A DNA stretch of 64,000 nt from Alteripontixanthobacter maritimus (GCF_003340475.1 NZ_QBKA01000002.1:1807501-1871500); one strand, 5' to 3'; counted from the first letter of the stretch, positions 38,181-46,565 are shown. Numbers and translations: made by a program. The notes: generated by a model from the sequence alone, not told the origin.

Positions 38181-38873
38181 ATGGTTCCCCTTTCGTTCGC
38201 TGGCGAGGAATTGATCCTCACGCGCAACCATGCGCTGTACTGGCCGGCGGAACGCGCGCTGCTGGTGGCGGACCTGCATCTGGAAAAGGCCAGCTGGTAC
38301 GCCAAACATGGTCAGTTCCTGCCACCCTATGACAGCCGCGAGACTTTGGAGCGGCTGGCACACGCCATTCGGGAAACCGGCGCGCGGCGGGTGTTCACGC
38401 TGGGCGACAATTTTCATGACAGTCACGCAGCGGAACGGATGGAGCCGCACGCCACCGGGATGCTGGCTGCCCTCACCCGCGCGGTGGACTGGGTGTGGAT
38501 CACCGGCAATCACGATAGCGCGATGGAAGCAGCGGCGGGCGGTACGCTGGCGGACGAGCTGGAAATCGGCGGCATGATCCTGCGCCATATTGCCAAGCGC
38601 GGCGAGCTGCGCCCTGAACTCTCCGGCCATTTCCACCCCAAACTGCGCCTCAGACTGCGTGGCCGCCGCATCGCCCGACCATGTGCCGTACGCAGCCGCG
38701 ACACAGCGGGTGCCGACCGGCTGATCCTGCCTGCCTTCGGTTCGCTCACCGGCGGAATGGATGCGGGCGACCCTGCGATCCTGAAAGCCCTCCAGCCTGC
38801 CGACGAGATTAGCGCCGTACTGCACGCAGGCGAGAAACTGGCGGAATTCCGGCTGTGGGCGAAGGCGGCTTAG
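38181..38873 (+). CDS. pdeM: Ligase-associated metallophosphoesterase (PdeM-like)
   Basis: The 230-residue calcineurin-like phosphoesterase has the metal motifs LLVADLHLEKASW, TLGDNFHD, VWITGNHD and LSGHFHP. This short form is the one usually called ligase-associated DNA damage response endonuclease PdeM, which in other genomes sits with an Lhr-type helicase, an exonuclease and an ATP-dependent ligase; none of these is in this window. The ATG at 38181 starts at MVPLSFAGEELIL; a longer frame from 38145 is less likely as it would nearly touch the hemF start. Confidence 0.85.
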   Translation: MVPLSFAGEELILTRNHALYWPAERALLVADLHLEKASWYAKHGQFLPPYDSRETLERLAHAIRETGARRVFTLGDNFHDSHAAERMEPHATGMLAALTRAVDWVWITGNHDSAMEAAAGGTLADELEIGGMILRHIAKRGELRPELSGHFHPKLRLRLRGRRIARPCAVRSRDTAGADRLILPAFGSLTGGMDAGDPAILKALQPADEISAVLHAGEKLAEFRLWAKAA

Positions 38874-38881
38874 TTTGTTTT

Positions 38882-38936
38882 GCCTCAAGCGCCGGCGGGA
38901 GGTTTTTGTTTTTGGTCTAGCCTCAAGCGCCGGCGG
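38882..38936. repeat. 17-bp direct repeat
   Basis: The sequence GCCTCAAGCGCCGGCGG occurs twice, at 38882-38898 and 38920-38936, with identical bases. It lies at the left end of the larger inverted-repeat element described separately. Confidence 0.8.
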
Positions 38937-39152
38937 TCGCGTCCGCTCCCTTAGGCTTTCCTCGCTTCGCTGCGGGCGGCCCTTTGGGCCTTTGACTGCC
39001 GTGACCAGGAACCGGGTGCTATATCGGTAGCGTAGCGCAAGTCCGGTCCGCGACCAGCGGACCGCAAGGCCGAACGGCCGCCCGAGCTTATGCGAGGAGG
39101 CAAGGAACCCGGATGGGTTCCGCCCGCAGGGTCCAAACAAAAAACTCCCGCC
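38894..39152. repeat. Intergenic element with terminal inverted repeats, MITE-like
   Basis: The 416-base gap between pdeM and infC holds a structured element. Its left end (38894-38915) pairs imperfectly with its right end (39133-39152, a CCAAACAAAAAACTCCCGCC stretch), and a second A-rich copy of the right end follows at 39160-39173. Inside are hairpins such as GGCCC-TTT-GGGCC and GGAACCC-GGAT-GGGTTCC. There is no open reading frame I would defend and no transposase. The form suggests a small non-autonomous repeat that may occur elsewhere in the genome. The rest of the gap, 39174-39289, is A-rich and contains the infC leader. Confidence 0.55.
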
Positions 39153-39276
39153 CGCAGGGCCAAAAACAAAAACACCAAAAAAACACTTCAAAACAAAAAA
39201 CACGCCGCGCCAACTTACCCACTTCCGAATCCCGCACGAAAACCCTACATGGGCGGGCAGACTAACGGCAATTATC

Positions 39277-39281
39277 AGGAG
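39277..39281 (+). promoter_or_regulatory. Ribosome binding site deciding the infC start
   Basis: AGGAG stands 8 nt before an in-frame ATA at 39290. It is only 1 nt from an out-of-frame ATG at 39283 and 44 nt from the first in-frame canonical start (GTG 39326), so it selects the ATA. Confidence 0.8.
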
Positions 39282-39289
39282 AATGCCCC

Positions 39290-39832
39290 ATAGCTCGTCC
39301 CCCTCGGCGCTCATTATCACCGCCTGTGAAAAGCGGCCCGCGCTACGATAACATGATTTCCACGGACACCGTCCGCGTGATCGACGAAAATGGTGAGAAC
39401 CTTGGCGTGCTCGGCACGGCCGACGCCATCGAACAGGCAGCTGCCGTCGGACTCAATCTGGTAGAGGTATCGCCATCGGCGAAACCGCCGGTTTGCAAGT
39501 TCCTCGATGTGGGCAAATTCCGGTACGAAGCTCAGAAAAAGGCAAGCGCCGCACGCAAGACGCAAAAGACCCAGGACATTAAAGAGGTCAAGATGCGCCC
39601 CAATATCGACACGCATGATTATGACGTGAAGATGCGCAATGTGTTCAAGTTCATCGACCAGGGTGACAAGGTGAAGGTGACGCTGCGGTTCCGTGGCCGT
39701 GAAATGGCGCACCAGCATCTGGGTATGGACCTGCTGAAGCGGGTCCAGGACGATACTGGCGAAGTGGCTAAGGTCGAGGCGTTTCCACGGCTTGAAGGCC
39801 GTCAGATGCTGATGGTGATCTCGCCCAAATAG
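39290..39832 (+). CDS. infC: Translation initiation factor IF-3 (AUA start)
   Basis: IF-3 binds the 30S subunit, prevents premature joining and rejects poor start codons. The 180-residue protein has the amino-terminal domain (VRVIDENGENLGVL, VEVSPSAKPPVCKFLD), the linker (EAQKKASAARKTQKTQDIKE) and the carboxy-terminal domain (KVKVTLRFRGREMAHQHLG). I start it at ATA 39290, giving MARPPRRSLSPPVKSGPRY, because AGGAG lies 8 nt upstream; beginning at GTG 39326 would lose the basic amino-terminal tail. infC with a non-AUG start (AUU, AUA) is known from other bacteria and allows IF-3 to repress itself. rpmI and rplT do not follow here. Confidence 0.95.
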   Translation: MARPPRRSLSPPVKSGPRYDNMISTDTVRVIDENGENLGVLGTADAIEQAAAVGLNLVEVSPSAKPPVCKFLDVGKFRYEAQKKASAARKTQKTQDIKEVKMRPNIDTHDYDVKMRNVFKFIDQGDKVKVTLRFRGREMAHQHLGMDLLKRVQDDTGEVAKVEAFPRLEGRQMLMVISPK

Positions 39833-39937
39833 AATTTTGGAACCGCGGGGCCGGTCCAGCGAATATTCCCGTCTCGTAACAAGCACCTGCTTCCGTCCCG
39901 GACCCGACACCGATCGGGTGCCGGTGGAGCAGGCGTT

Positions 39938-40645
39938 TCACGATTGGGCCAGTTTCCGAACCAACGGCATATCGCCGATCGTGACCCGCTCTGCGCGAAA
40001 ATCGAACGATCCGCGCTCCCTGTGTTCCTTGATGATACGATGCGCATGGATAGGCGTAAGCCCCAACACCGCAGCCATGTCCGTCTGTTTGAGTGGAAGG
40101 TCGAACCGTGCGGCGTCGGACGTGATCAGGCTGGCATCGACCAATCGGTCGTAAGTCTGGGCGATAAAAGTGCAAATGCGCGCCGGGGCCAGTTGCCTGC
40201 CGATCGCGACCAGCGCTTCGCGCAGAAACACGCCGTCGAGCGTAAGATGGCAAATGATGCTCTGCGCCACAGCCGGATCAGCGCGGCTTTCTGCTTCCAG
40301 AACGCTCAGTGGAAGCTCCTGAACCACACAGGACGTCAACGCCCGGATATCGTCTGTAACTTGCTGGCCATAAATCCCGTCCAGCCCCACGAAATCGCCA
40401 CGCAATAACACCGCTGTGATCGCGTATGTATGCTGGTTGGCGAGCCGTTCGCGGCAAACCCAGCCGTTACGCATCAGGAACACTGATTGTGGCGGGTCAC
40501 CCGCGCGATGCAAATATTCGCCCTTAGCCACCTTGCGCACAGTGCCCAAGGTTTCGAAAGCCTGCTTCAATGCGCCGGCATGCTTTCGTCGTCCGCCGTT
40601 CTTGCCCCCTTTGTCAGCACTGATGTCGGTCGGGAAACTGCGCAT
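39938..40645 (-). CDS. Crp/Fnr-family transcriptional regulator
   Basis: The 235-residue protein has a cyclic-nucleotide-binding-like domain (AKGEYLHRAGDPPQSVFLMR, GDFVGLDGIYG) and a winged helix with LPLKQTDMAAVLGLTPIHAH. It differs clearly from the Crp/Fnr protein at 30.3 kb. There are no iron-sulfur cysteines in the expected places. The ATG at 40645 is chosen because upstream in-frame sequence has no family similarity and runs antisense to the transporter gene. It is divergent from the anion transporter with 228 nt between, which it could regulate. Confidence 0.87.
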   Translation of the reverse strand: MRSFPTDISADKGGKNGGRRKHAGALKQAFETLGTVRKVAKGEYLHRAGDPPQSVFLMRNGWVCRERLANQHTYAITAVLLRGDFVGLDGIYGQQVTDDIRALTSCVVQELPLSVLEAESRADPAVAQSIICHLTLDGVFLREALVAIGRQLAPARICTFIAQTYDRLVDASLITSDAARFDLPLKQTDMAAVLGLTPIHAHRIIKEHRERGSFDFRAERVTIGDMPLVRKLAQS

Positions 40646-40873
40646 TTTTGTTGGCCTGAGGATTGCTAGTGAAAGAGGCTTTTGAAAAAACGATAAAACT
40701 ACCTGCCAAGCGCCCTTGTCGTTGAAAACAAACGAAGTATGGCAGCCAAATTCCACTTGGTAAATGCTATTTCTGCATCGACGACATCGTAAGCCGTGTT
40801 CGCCAGCTTGTTCGCGCAATAGCCTGATGCTAGCGCCCATCTCCGCCGACGGCGGCGCAGTTGGGGATGCATC

Positions 40874-42352
40874 TTGATATCGGCTTGCCGCATCGGCTTT
40901 ATTGTGGGCCTGGCATTGTTTTTGCTCACCGTCGTGTTGCCCGCCCCTGCCGGCATGCCGAAGCAGGCCTTCATCGTGGCCGGTCTCGTTGCGCTGATGG
41001 CGGCGTGGTGGATGACCGAGGCGCTGCCGCTGACCGTTACCGCGCTGATGCCGTTCCTCGTCCTGCCCTTTGCCGGGGTGATGGACGCCCGGGAAACCGC
41101 GAGCGCATACTATTCGCCCATCCTGTTTCTGATCCTTGGCGGCGCCTTCATCGCGCTGGCGATCGAGCGAACCGGCCTCCATCGACGGTTGAGCCTTGCA
41201 ATCCTGCGCGCGGTTGGGGGCGATACGGCTGGCGGTTCGGGTACCGGCACTGGGGCAACGCGCATTCTGCTGGCCTTCATGGTGAGCGCCGCGGTGCTCT
41301 CGATGCTGATTTCCAACACCTCCACCACACTCATCATGATGCCGATGGCACTCGCCGTGCTGGCAGGCGGCGAAACTACCGGTTCAGCTGCCATGCCAGG
41401 TAAAACGCCAGTGAAGAATGGGCTTTCAGGCGCGCTGCCGATGGGCATTGCCTTCGCGGCAAGTATCGGCGGGCTCGGCACGCTGGTCGGATCACCGACC
41501 AACGCCATCGCCGTGGGCCTACTGGCCGAAACCATCGGGATGGAGATAAGCTTTGCCCAGTGGGCGCTGTACGGCCTGCCTATCGTGGTGCTTGGCGTTC
41601 CGGTCGCCGCGGTGATTGTAGCGAAAGTGCAGAAGGTGGCGGATCACCCGTTCGACCTCGGCCGCGCCCGCCATGCAATTGAGGTGCCGGACCGATGGAG
41701 TTCGGCGGAGCGGCGGCTGGTGCCGATTGTCTTCCTGACCTTCGCGCTATGGATGGCAAAGCCCGTACTGGCACCGCACCTTCCCGCAGGATCGCTAACC
41801 GATGGCACTATTGCCATTGCCGCCAGCCTTGCGTTGTTCATCCTGCCTGATGGAACCCGGCCCGGCGGCAAATCGCGTCCGCTGCTCAATTGGGCGGAGG
41901 CGGACCGCGCACCATGGGGCGTTATCATGATGTTTGGCGGCGGTCTGGCGCTGGCCGCGGGTATGGGCGCAAGCGGGCTGGCCGCATGGCTCGGCAACGC
42001 GCTATTGCCGCTTGCCGCCGTGCCGCTGTGGGTGGTGGCGCTGGCACTGGTCGCGATGGTCATCCTGATTACCGAATTTGCCAGCAACGTCGCCACCGCC
42101 AGCGCCATCATTCCGGTCGTCGCCAGCCTTGTGGCGGTGCTGGGCGCAGACCCCGTGCTGCTCGCCATGCCAGCGGCGCTGGCCGCCAGCTGGGGTTTCA
42201 TGCTGCCTGCGGGAACCGGCCCGAACGCAATTGCATGGGCAACCGGCCGTATTCGGATCGAGCGGATGGTCGGCGCTGGTTTCGTACTCGACCTCATCGG
42301 AGTGGGGCTGATCGTAGGCGTCGTTTGGGGCATTGCCTTTATCGCGAGCTGA
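40874..42352 (+). CDS. SLC13/DASS-family anion (dicarboxylate) transporter
   Basis: The 492-residue protein has about twelve membrane helices and DASS-family features: AAWWMTEALPLTVTALMPFL at the start, SNTSTTLIMMPMALAV, GIAFAASIGGLGTLVGSPTN, and near the end FASNVATASAIIPVVASLVA with MLPAGTGPNAIAWATG. The two Asn-Thr sites suggest sodium-coupled uptake of a carboxylate or related anion. The start is uncertain: TTG at 40874 has no strong ribosome site. It faces away from a Crp/Fnr gene. Exact substrate is not known. Confidence 0.9.
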   Translation: MISACRIGFIVGLALFLLTVVLPAPAGMPKQAFIVAGLVALMAAWWMTEALPLTVTALMPFLVLPFAGVMDARETASAYYSPILFLILGGAFIALAIERTGLHRRLSLAILRAVGGDTAGGSGTGTGATRILLAFMVSAAVLSMLISNTSTTLIMMPMALAVLAGGETTGSAAMPGKTPVKNGLSGALPMGIAFAASIGGLGTLVGSPTNAIAVGLLAETIGMEISFAQWALYGLPIVVLGVPVAAVIVAKVQKVADHPFDLGRARHAIEVPDRWSSAERRLVPIVFLTFALWMAKPVLAPHLPAGSLTDGTIAIAASLALFILPDGTRPGGKSRPLLNWAEADRAPWGVIMMFGGGLALAAGMGASGLAAWLGNALLPLAAVPLWVVALALVAMVILITEFASNVATASAIIPVVASLVAVLGADPVLLAMPAALAASWGFMLPAGTGPNAIAWATGRIRIERMVGAGFVLDLIGVGLIVGVVWGIAFIAS

Positions 42353-42556
42353 GGACGGGCCCGACACGGGATAAGTTAGCGCGGCCCGCCTTCGCCCCCC
42401 TTGCCTTGCGCCATTAGCCGCGATAATTCGGTTTCCATTGCAACCGGTATGCCGGGCAGATGCGTTCCTGCGGAGGTTAGGAGCGGGCGGCACGCGCATA
42501 CAAAATGGCTCCTGCCTTCCTGGGAGCATTCGTGAACCCAGGAAAGCACCAACGCC

Positions 42557-43909
42557 ATGACCGACGCTCCAGATCCGATCGACACCCCCACGCCTCGCCG
42601 CAAACCGAAGCAGGAAATTACCGAAATCGCCGGTCGCCCGCTGAAGCCCAGCACGCTGATGATGGGCCACGGATACGATCCGGCCCTGTCGGAAGGGTCG
42701 CTGAAAGCGCCGATCTTCCTCACCAGCACCTTCGCATTCGAAAATGCGGCGGCGGGCAAACGCCATTTCGAAGGCATCACCGGCCAGCGGCCCGGCGGCG
42801 CGGACGGGTTGGTCTATTCACGGTTCAACGGCCCCAACCAGGAAATCCTGGAAGACCGGCTCGCCATCTGGGACGGCGCGGAAGATGCGCTAAGTTTCTC
42901 CAGCGGCATGACCGCGATTTGTGTGATGCTGCTGGCCTATTGCAGCGCCGGCGATGTCATCGTCCACTCTGGCCCGCTTTACGCTGCATCCGAAGGTTTC
43001 GTCGCCAAGGTAATGTCCAAATTCGGCGTGAAATACGTCGACTTCCCAGCCGGCGCGACGCGCGAGGAACTGGATGCAGTACTGAACAAGGCCAAAACCA
43101 TGGCTGCTGAAAATGGCGGCAAGGTCGCGATGATCTACCTCGAAAGCCCCGGCAACCCGACAAACGCGCTGGTCGATGTGGAAGCCGTGAAGGCGGCACG
43201 CGACGCGGCGCTTGGCGGTGCTCAAGCAGCCGAAGGCGGTAGCACGGAAAGAACATCCTGCCCGATCGCGATCGACAACACGTTCTTGGGACCCCTGTGG
43301 CAGCGCCCGCTCGATCACGGGGCGGACATCGTTGCCTACAGCCTTACCAAATATGTTGGGGGTCATTCCGATCTCGTGGCGGGCAGTATCGCCGGCGACA
43401 AGAAATGGATGGACCCGGTGCGCGCACTCAGAAATACCATGGGCGGTATCTGCGATCCCAACACCGCGTGGATGCTGCTCCGGTCGCTCGAAACGGTCGA
43501 ACTGCGGATGCAGCGCGCCGGTGAAAATGCAGAGAAGGTCTGCGCGTTTCTGGCCGGTCACGAAAAGGTCGAGCGGCTCGGCTATCTCGGGATGATTTCC
43601 GACGAGCGCCAGCAGGACATCTACGACCGGCATTGCCTGGGCGCAGGGAGCACTTTCTCCGTCTTCATCAAGGGCGGTGAGGAAGAATGCTTCCGCTTCC
43701 TCGACAACCTCACCATCGCCAAACTGGCTGTCAGCCTGGGCGGCACGGAAACGCTTGCCAGCCACCCTGCCAGCATGACGCACCTGTCGGTCGCCCATGG
43801 CCGCCGCCAGGAGCTTGGCATCGGCGACAACCTGGTACGCATTTCCATTGGCATCGAAGATGCGGATGACCTGATTGCCGATTTCGATCAGGCGCTCGCC
43901 AAGGTCTGA
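42557..43909 (+). CDS. Cystathionine gamma-synthase family PLP enzyme
   Basis: The 450-residue enzyme belongs to the Cys/Met metabolism PLP-dependent group (trans-sulfuration enzymes): TSTFAFENAAAG, YSRFNGPNQEILEDRLA, FSSGMTAICV, YLESPGNPTN, IDNTFLGPLWQRPL and SLTKYVGGHSDL with the PLP lysine. A short insert (ALGGAQAAEGGSTERTS, about residues 215-235) precedes the conserved PIAIDNTF segment. It could act as cystathionine gamma-synthase, gamma-lyase or methionine gamma-lyase; sequence alone does not decide. No SAM riboswitch pattern was recognised in the 204-nt upstream gap. Confidence 0.9.
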   Translation: MTDAPDPIDTPTPRRKPKQEITEIAGRPLKPSTLMMGHGYDPALSEGSLKAPIFLTSTFAFENAAAGKRHFEGITGQRPGGADGLVYSRFNGPNQEILEDRLAIWDGAEDALSFSSGMTAICVMLLAYCSAGDVIVHSGPLYAASEGFVAKVMSKFGVKYVDFPAGATREELDAVLNKAKTMAAENGGKVAMIYLESPGNPTNALVDVEAVKAARDAALGGAQAAEGGSTERTSCPIAIDNTFLGPLWQRPLDHGADIVAYSLTKYVGGHSDLVAGSIAGDKKWMDPVRALRNTMGGICDPNTAWMLLRSLETVELRMQRAGENAEKVCAFLAGHEKVERLGYLGMISDERQQDIYDRHCLGAGSTFSVFIKGGEEECFRFLDNLTIAKLAVSLGGTETLASHPASMTHLSVAHGRRQELGIGDNLVRISIGIEDADDLIADFDQALAKV

Positions 43910-43916
43910 CCGATAC

Positions 43917-43964
43917 CCCCCTCGCCGCGTCAAACCGCCGCATCAAACCGATGCGGCGAGGGGG
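43917..43964 (+). terminator. Alternative hairpins after the PLP-enzyme gene
   Basis: Two mutually exclusive stems share one right arm: a 12-bp stem between 43917-43928 and 43953-43964 (CCCCCTCGCCGC/GCGGCGAGGGGG), and a 9-bp stem between 43936-43944 and 43950-43958 (CGCCGCATC/GATGCGGCG). No T-run follows. It is most likely a 3'-end stabiliser or weak terminator 8 nt past the stop codon. Confidence 0.45.
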
Positions 43965-44148
43965 CTGCCGGTCGCCATCGAAAAAGCTCCAACGGCTTGC
44001 GATCCCGCGAACGCTTCGCCGCATCGTGCGCTCCGGTTAACCATATCGGCCCCATAGTCGCGGGAAACGTTCATCGGCATGAAAGGTCGCCCGGAACATC
44101 CGAGGGCTTCCCCCAAGCAAATCCGATGACAATCGAAGGAATTCAGCC

Positions 44149-45051
44149 ATGCGTGCCATTTCCCGGAAGACAGCACCGTTTCTCACCCTTGCCATTCTGG
44201 TGTTGCCGATATCGGGCACCGTATCGGCGCAGCAGGCCATGCCCGAAGATCGCAACATGGTGACCACCGTCACCAGCGCGGTGCCGGCAGACCTGTCGGG
44301 ATATGAAGACGGACCAAAGATCGAAGGCATCATCGCCGCGCGCGGAGCCAATACGATGCGGGTCGCGGGTGAAGACGGAGCAGTTGTCACAGTCTATCTC
44401 AGCAATGCCACCAAAGTCAGGCGCAAGGGCGGCTTCCTGGGTCTGGAGCGCACGACATTAGATTCGGGCGCCTTGCTCAACGGCTTGCCCGTGACTGTCG
44501 AAACCGTGCAATGGGATGGCGGATTGGTGGCAAGCAATGTCCGCTTCAACAACGGCGATTACGAAACCGCCTCCATGATCCGCAACGGCACTTCCCAGCA
44601 GTTTGCCGAACAAGGTGCCGCTATCGATGAGAACACCGCCCTTGCCGAGGCGCTTCGCGGACGCATGGCGGACATCGACAAATACAACATCAAGGGCGTG
44701 ACCAACGTCTATTTCGACACGGGGAAGTGGAACCTGGGCCCCGCCGACGAAGCTGCGCTGTGCAACGCTGCGCGCGAAGCCAATGCCACGGAAAACGCGC
44801 TATTGCTGGTGGTGGGCTATACCGATTCCGTGGGTAGTCAGGATTACAATCAGGTGCTGAGCGAGAAGCGTGCCGGAAGAGTGGTCAATTACCTCCAGCA
44901 GGCCTGCAAATGGGAGCCGTGGCGAATGCTGACTCCCACGGGCATGGCCGAAGCCGATCCCGCGGCGAGCAACGATACGCCGGAAGGCAAGGCGCAGAAC
45001 CGCCGCGTTTCGGTAAATGTGCTGGTGAGCAAAAGCGTGGATGGCGTGTAA
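44149..45051 (+). CDS. OmpA-family outer-membrane/periplasmic protein
   Basis: The 300-residue protein has a signal peptide (ending GTVSAQ), a central beta-rich domain (about 50-145: KIEGIIAARGANTMRVAGED, LLNGLPVTVETVQWDGGLVA) that I do not recognise, though it resembles small OB-like domains of unknown function, and a carboxy-terminal OmpA domain (NVYFDTGKWNLGPADEAALC, GYTDSVGSQDYNQVLSEKRA). There is no amino-terminal OmpA barrel, so it is probably a soluble or peptidoglycan-bound protein. It stands alone, with a terminator after it. Confidence 0.88.
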   Translation: MRAISRKTAPFLTLAILVLPISGTVSAQQAMPEDRNMVTTVTSAVPADLSGYEDGPKIEGIIAARGANTMRVAGEDGAVVTVYLSNATKVRRKGGFLGLERTTLDSGALLNGLPVTVETVQWDGGLVASNVRFNNGDYETASMIRNGTSQQFAEQGAAIDENTALAEALRGRMADIDKYNIKGVTNVYFDTGKWNLGPADEAALCNAAREANATENALLLVVGYTDSVGSQDYNQVLSEKRAGRVVNYLQQACKWEPWRMLTPTGMAEADPAASNDTPEGKAQNRRVSVNVLVSKSVDGV

Positions 45052-45059
45052 GCAACGGG

Positions 45060-45087
45060 GGCGGGCCAACGTGCCCGCCTGCTGTTT
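45060..45087 (+). terminator. Intrinsic terminator after the OmpA-like gene
   Basis: Arms GGCGGGC (45060-45066) and GCCCGCC (45073-45079) form a 7-bp stem with loop CAACGT, followed by TGCTGTTTT. It lies 9 nt past the stop codon. Confidence 0.75.
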
Positions 45088-45115
45088 TCCGGGGCTGACA
45101 GTCAAACTGTAAGCC

Positions 45116-45652
45116 CTACCCCTTCCACTCCCGCCGTTCTTCTGCGGACTTCAGAATGTCGTAGGCCAGGCTGACCTTCTGGAATTCCAGCGCCGCTTCC
45201 GCGTCATCCGGTTTTACGTCGGGGTGCACTTCCTTGGCGCGGGCGCGGAAGGCTTTCTTCACGGCAGCAAATTCCGCGTCCGCTTCCAGTTCCAGAATGT
45301 CCAGCGCGCGCATTTCATCCGCGCTGCGGGTGCCGTCGCCACTGGTGGCCCAGCCGTAATGTTGCGATTCCTGGTAGCCTGCATTTTCGGATTGTTCGGA
45401 CGCCGTGCGCGCGGCCTTTTCTTCCTTGTCCAGACCTTCGAAGTAATCCCATCCCTTGTTGTATTCCGCTGCGTGCTTCTGGCAAAAATACCAGCGATCC
45501 GGATTGTTGGGGGATTTGGGTGCGGGGCAATCGCCCGGCTCGCTGCAATTGTGCCGGTCGCACAAGCGCACCTTCACCGCCTCGCGCTCGGTCGCGTCGT
45601 AGCTGCGCCAGCGGGGGAAGCCCCAGTCGTTGGAACGGCGTGCGCCCACCAT
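45116..45652 (-). CDS. J-domain protein with cysteine-rich amino-terminal region
   Basis: The 178-residue protein has a carboxy-terminal J domain (residues 112-178) with LEADAEFAAVKKAFRARAKE and the essential HPD in VHPDVKPDD, so it should stimulate a DnaK-type ATPase. The amino-terminal part has spaced Cys/His residues (LCDRHNCSEPGDC, then YFCQKHAAEYN) that could bind zinc. It lacks the Gly/Phe and client-binding domains of DnaJ, so it is a specialised co-chaperone. It converges on the OmpA-like gene. Confidence 0.88.
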   Translation of the reverse strand: MVGARRSNDWGFPRWRSYDATEREAVKVRLCDRHNCSEPGDCPAPKSPNNPDRWYFCQKHAAEYNKGWDYFEGLDKEEKAARTASEQSENAGYQESQHYGWATSGDGTRSADEMRALDILELEADAEFAAVKKAFRARAKEVHPDVKPDDAEAALEFQKVSLAYDILKSAEERREWKG

Positions 45653-45841
45653 CAGGAAATCAGTTCAAGCATAGGTGGTGCGCCATAGGCCAGCATGACG
45701 GTGGTGGCCAGTCTTTCGCGAGCTGCTCGGCCCGGTCCGGCCCCCAGTTTCAGTCACGGGATTGAGCGCATGTTAACACCTCTGGCGCAACACGCGCGTC
45801 AGATTTCTTCATGCCATCAGATCGAGCGCGTTCCCTTCACC

Positions 45842-46021
45842 ATGAGCAAACAGCTTCGCCTCTGCGCCGCTCTGTCGGCATCGCTGATGACGGTGTGCGC
45901 ACTGACGGCGAAGTTGCCTGCGCCGCAGGCGTTGCCAACGCCGGCAAGCGCATACGAAAATGGCGCCGGTCACCTCACGATTGTGAAAGTACCGGCGCCT
46001 TATGTTTGGCTCGCACGATAG
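45842..46021 (+). CDS. Small hypothetical protein with signal-peptide-like start
   Basis: This 59-residue frame starts MSKQLRLCAALSASLMTVCA, which looks like a signal peptide, and continues with a short Pro/Ala-rich mature part. I do not recognise it, and there is no strong ribosome site. It lies in a 391-base gap (45653-46043) between the J-domain gene and pal, on the opposite strand to both. If it is not real, the gap holds nothing else I can identify. Confidence 0.3.
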   Translation: MSKQLRLCAALSASLMTVCALTAKLPAPQALPTPASAYENGAGHLTIVKVPAPYVWLAR

Positions 46022-46043
46022 ACCATGCGAGCGATTGTCTAGG

Positions 46044-46565
46044 TCAGTTCAGTATGACGGTAACGGCGCGGCGGTTCTGCGCCCATGCCTGAGCGTTGGA
46101 CCCGAGCGCGACAGGCGCTTCCTTGCCATAGCTGACGGTCCGCAGGCGTCCGGCCGGCACGCCAAGGCTTACCAGGTAGTTCTTCGCGGAATTCGCGCGC
46201 CGCTCCCCCAAAGCCAGATTGTATTCGCGGGTCCCGCGCTCGTCGGTATGACCTTCAATCGTGGCATTCAGGTTGGTGTACTGCATCATGTACTGCGCCT
46301 GCGTCTGCAATGCAGCAGCGTCCTGACTGTCGATGTTGTAGCGATCCGTGTCGAAATAGATCACGTTCTGACCGTTTACGGCCGCCACGAAGTGATCCTG
46401 CGTTCCCACTTGAGGGCCAGCGCCGGTGTTCGTCGTTGCCGGACCTGCATCCATCACCGGCGTATCACCGCCCACGGGGGGCAGATCGTCCGGTGCGCTG
46501 GATTTGCAACCGGCCAGCGCAAGGCTGCCGATGGCTGCGGTCAAAATCAGGGTGCGGCTATTCAT
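46044..46565 (-). CDS. pal: Peptidoglycan-associated lipoprotein Pal
   Basis: Pal is the outer-membrane lipoprotein of the Tol-Pal system that links the outer membrane to peptidoglycan and helps constriction at division. The 173-residue product has a lipobox (LALAGC), a Pro/Gly/Thr linker and an OmpA-like domain (VIYFDTDRYNIDSQDAAALQ, IEGHTDERGTREYNLALGER). It is the last gene of the leftward ybgC-tolQ-tolR-tolA-tolB-pal cluster. Confidence 0.97.
   Translation of the reverse strand: MNSRTLILTAAIGSLALAGCKSSAPDDLPPVGGDTPVMDAGPATTNTGAGPQVGTQDHFVAAVNGQNVIYFDTDRYNIDSQDAAALQTQAQYMMQYTNLNATIEGHTDERGTREYNLALGERRANSAKNYLVSLGVPAGRLRTVSYGKEAPVALGSNAQAWAQNRRAVTVILN

Noticed and set aside
39283-39351. 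Short upstream reading frame starting at ATG 39283 in the infC leader
   Set aside because: The AGGAG is only 1 nt from this ATG, too close for initiation, and the 22-codon peptide is unremarkable.
39938-41182. Longer version of the second Crp/Fnr protein (414 codons)
   Set aside because: The extra 179 residues lie antisense to the transporter gene and have no family similarity; the start at 40645 gives a normal-length regulator.
42353-42556. SAM-type riboswitch upstream of the cystathionine gamma-synthase family gene
   Set aside because: I looked for SAM-II-like conserved segments because this regulation is common in alphaproteobacteria, but found no matching core.
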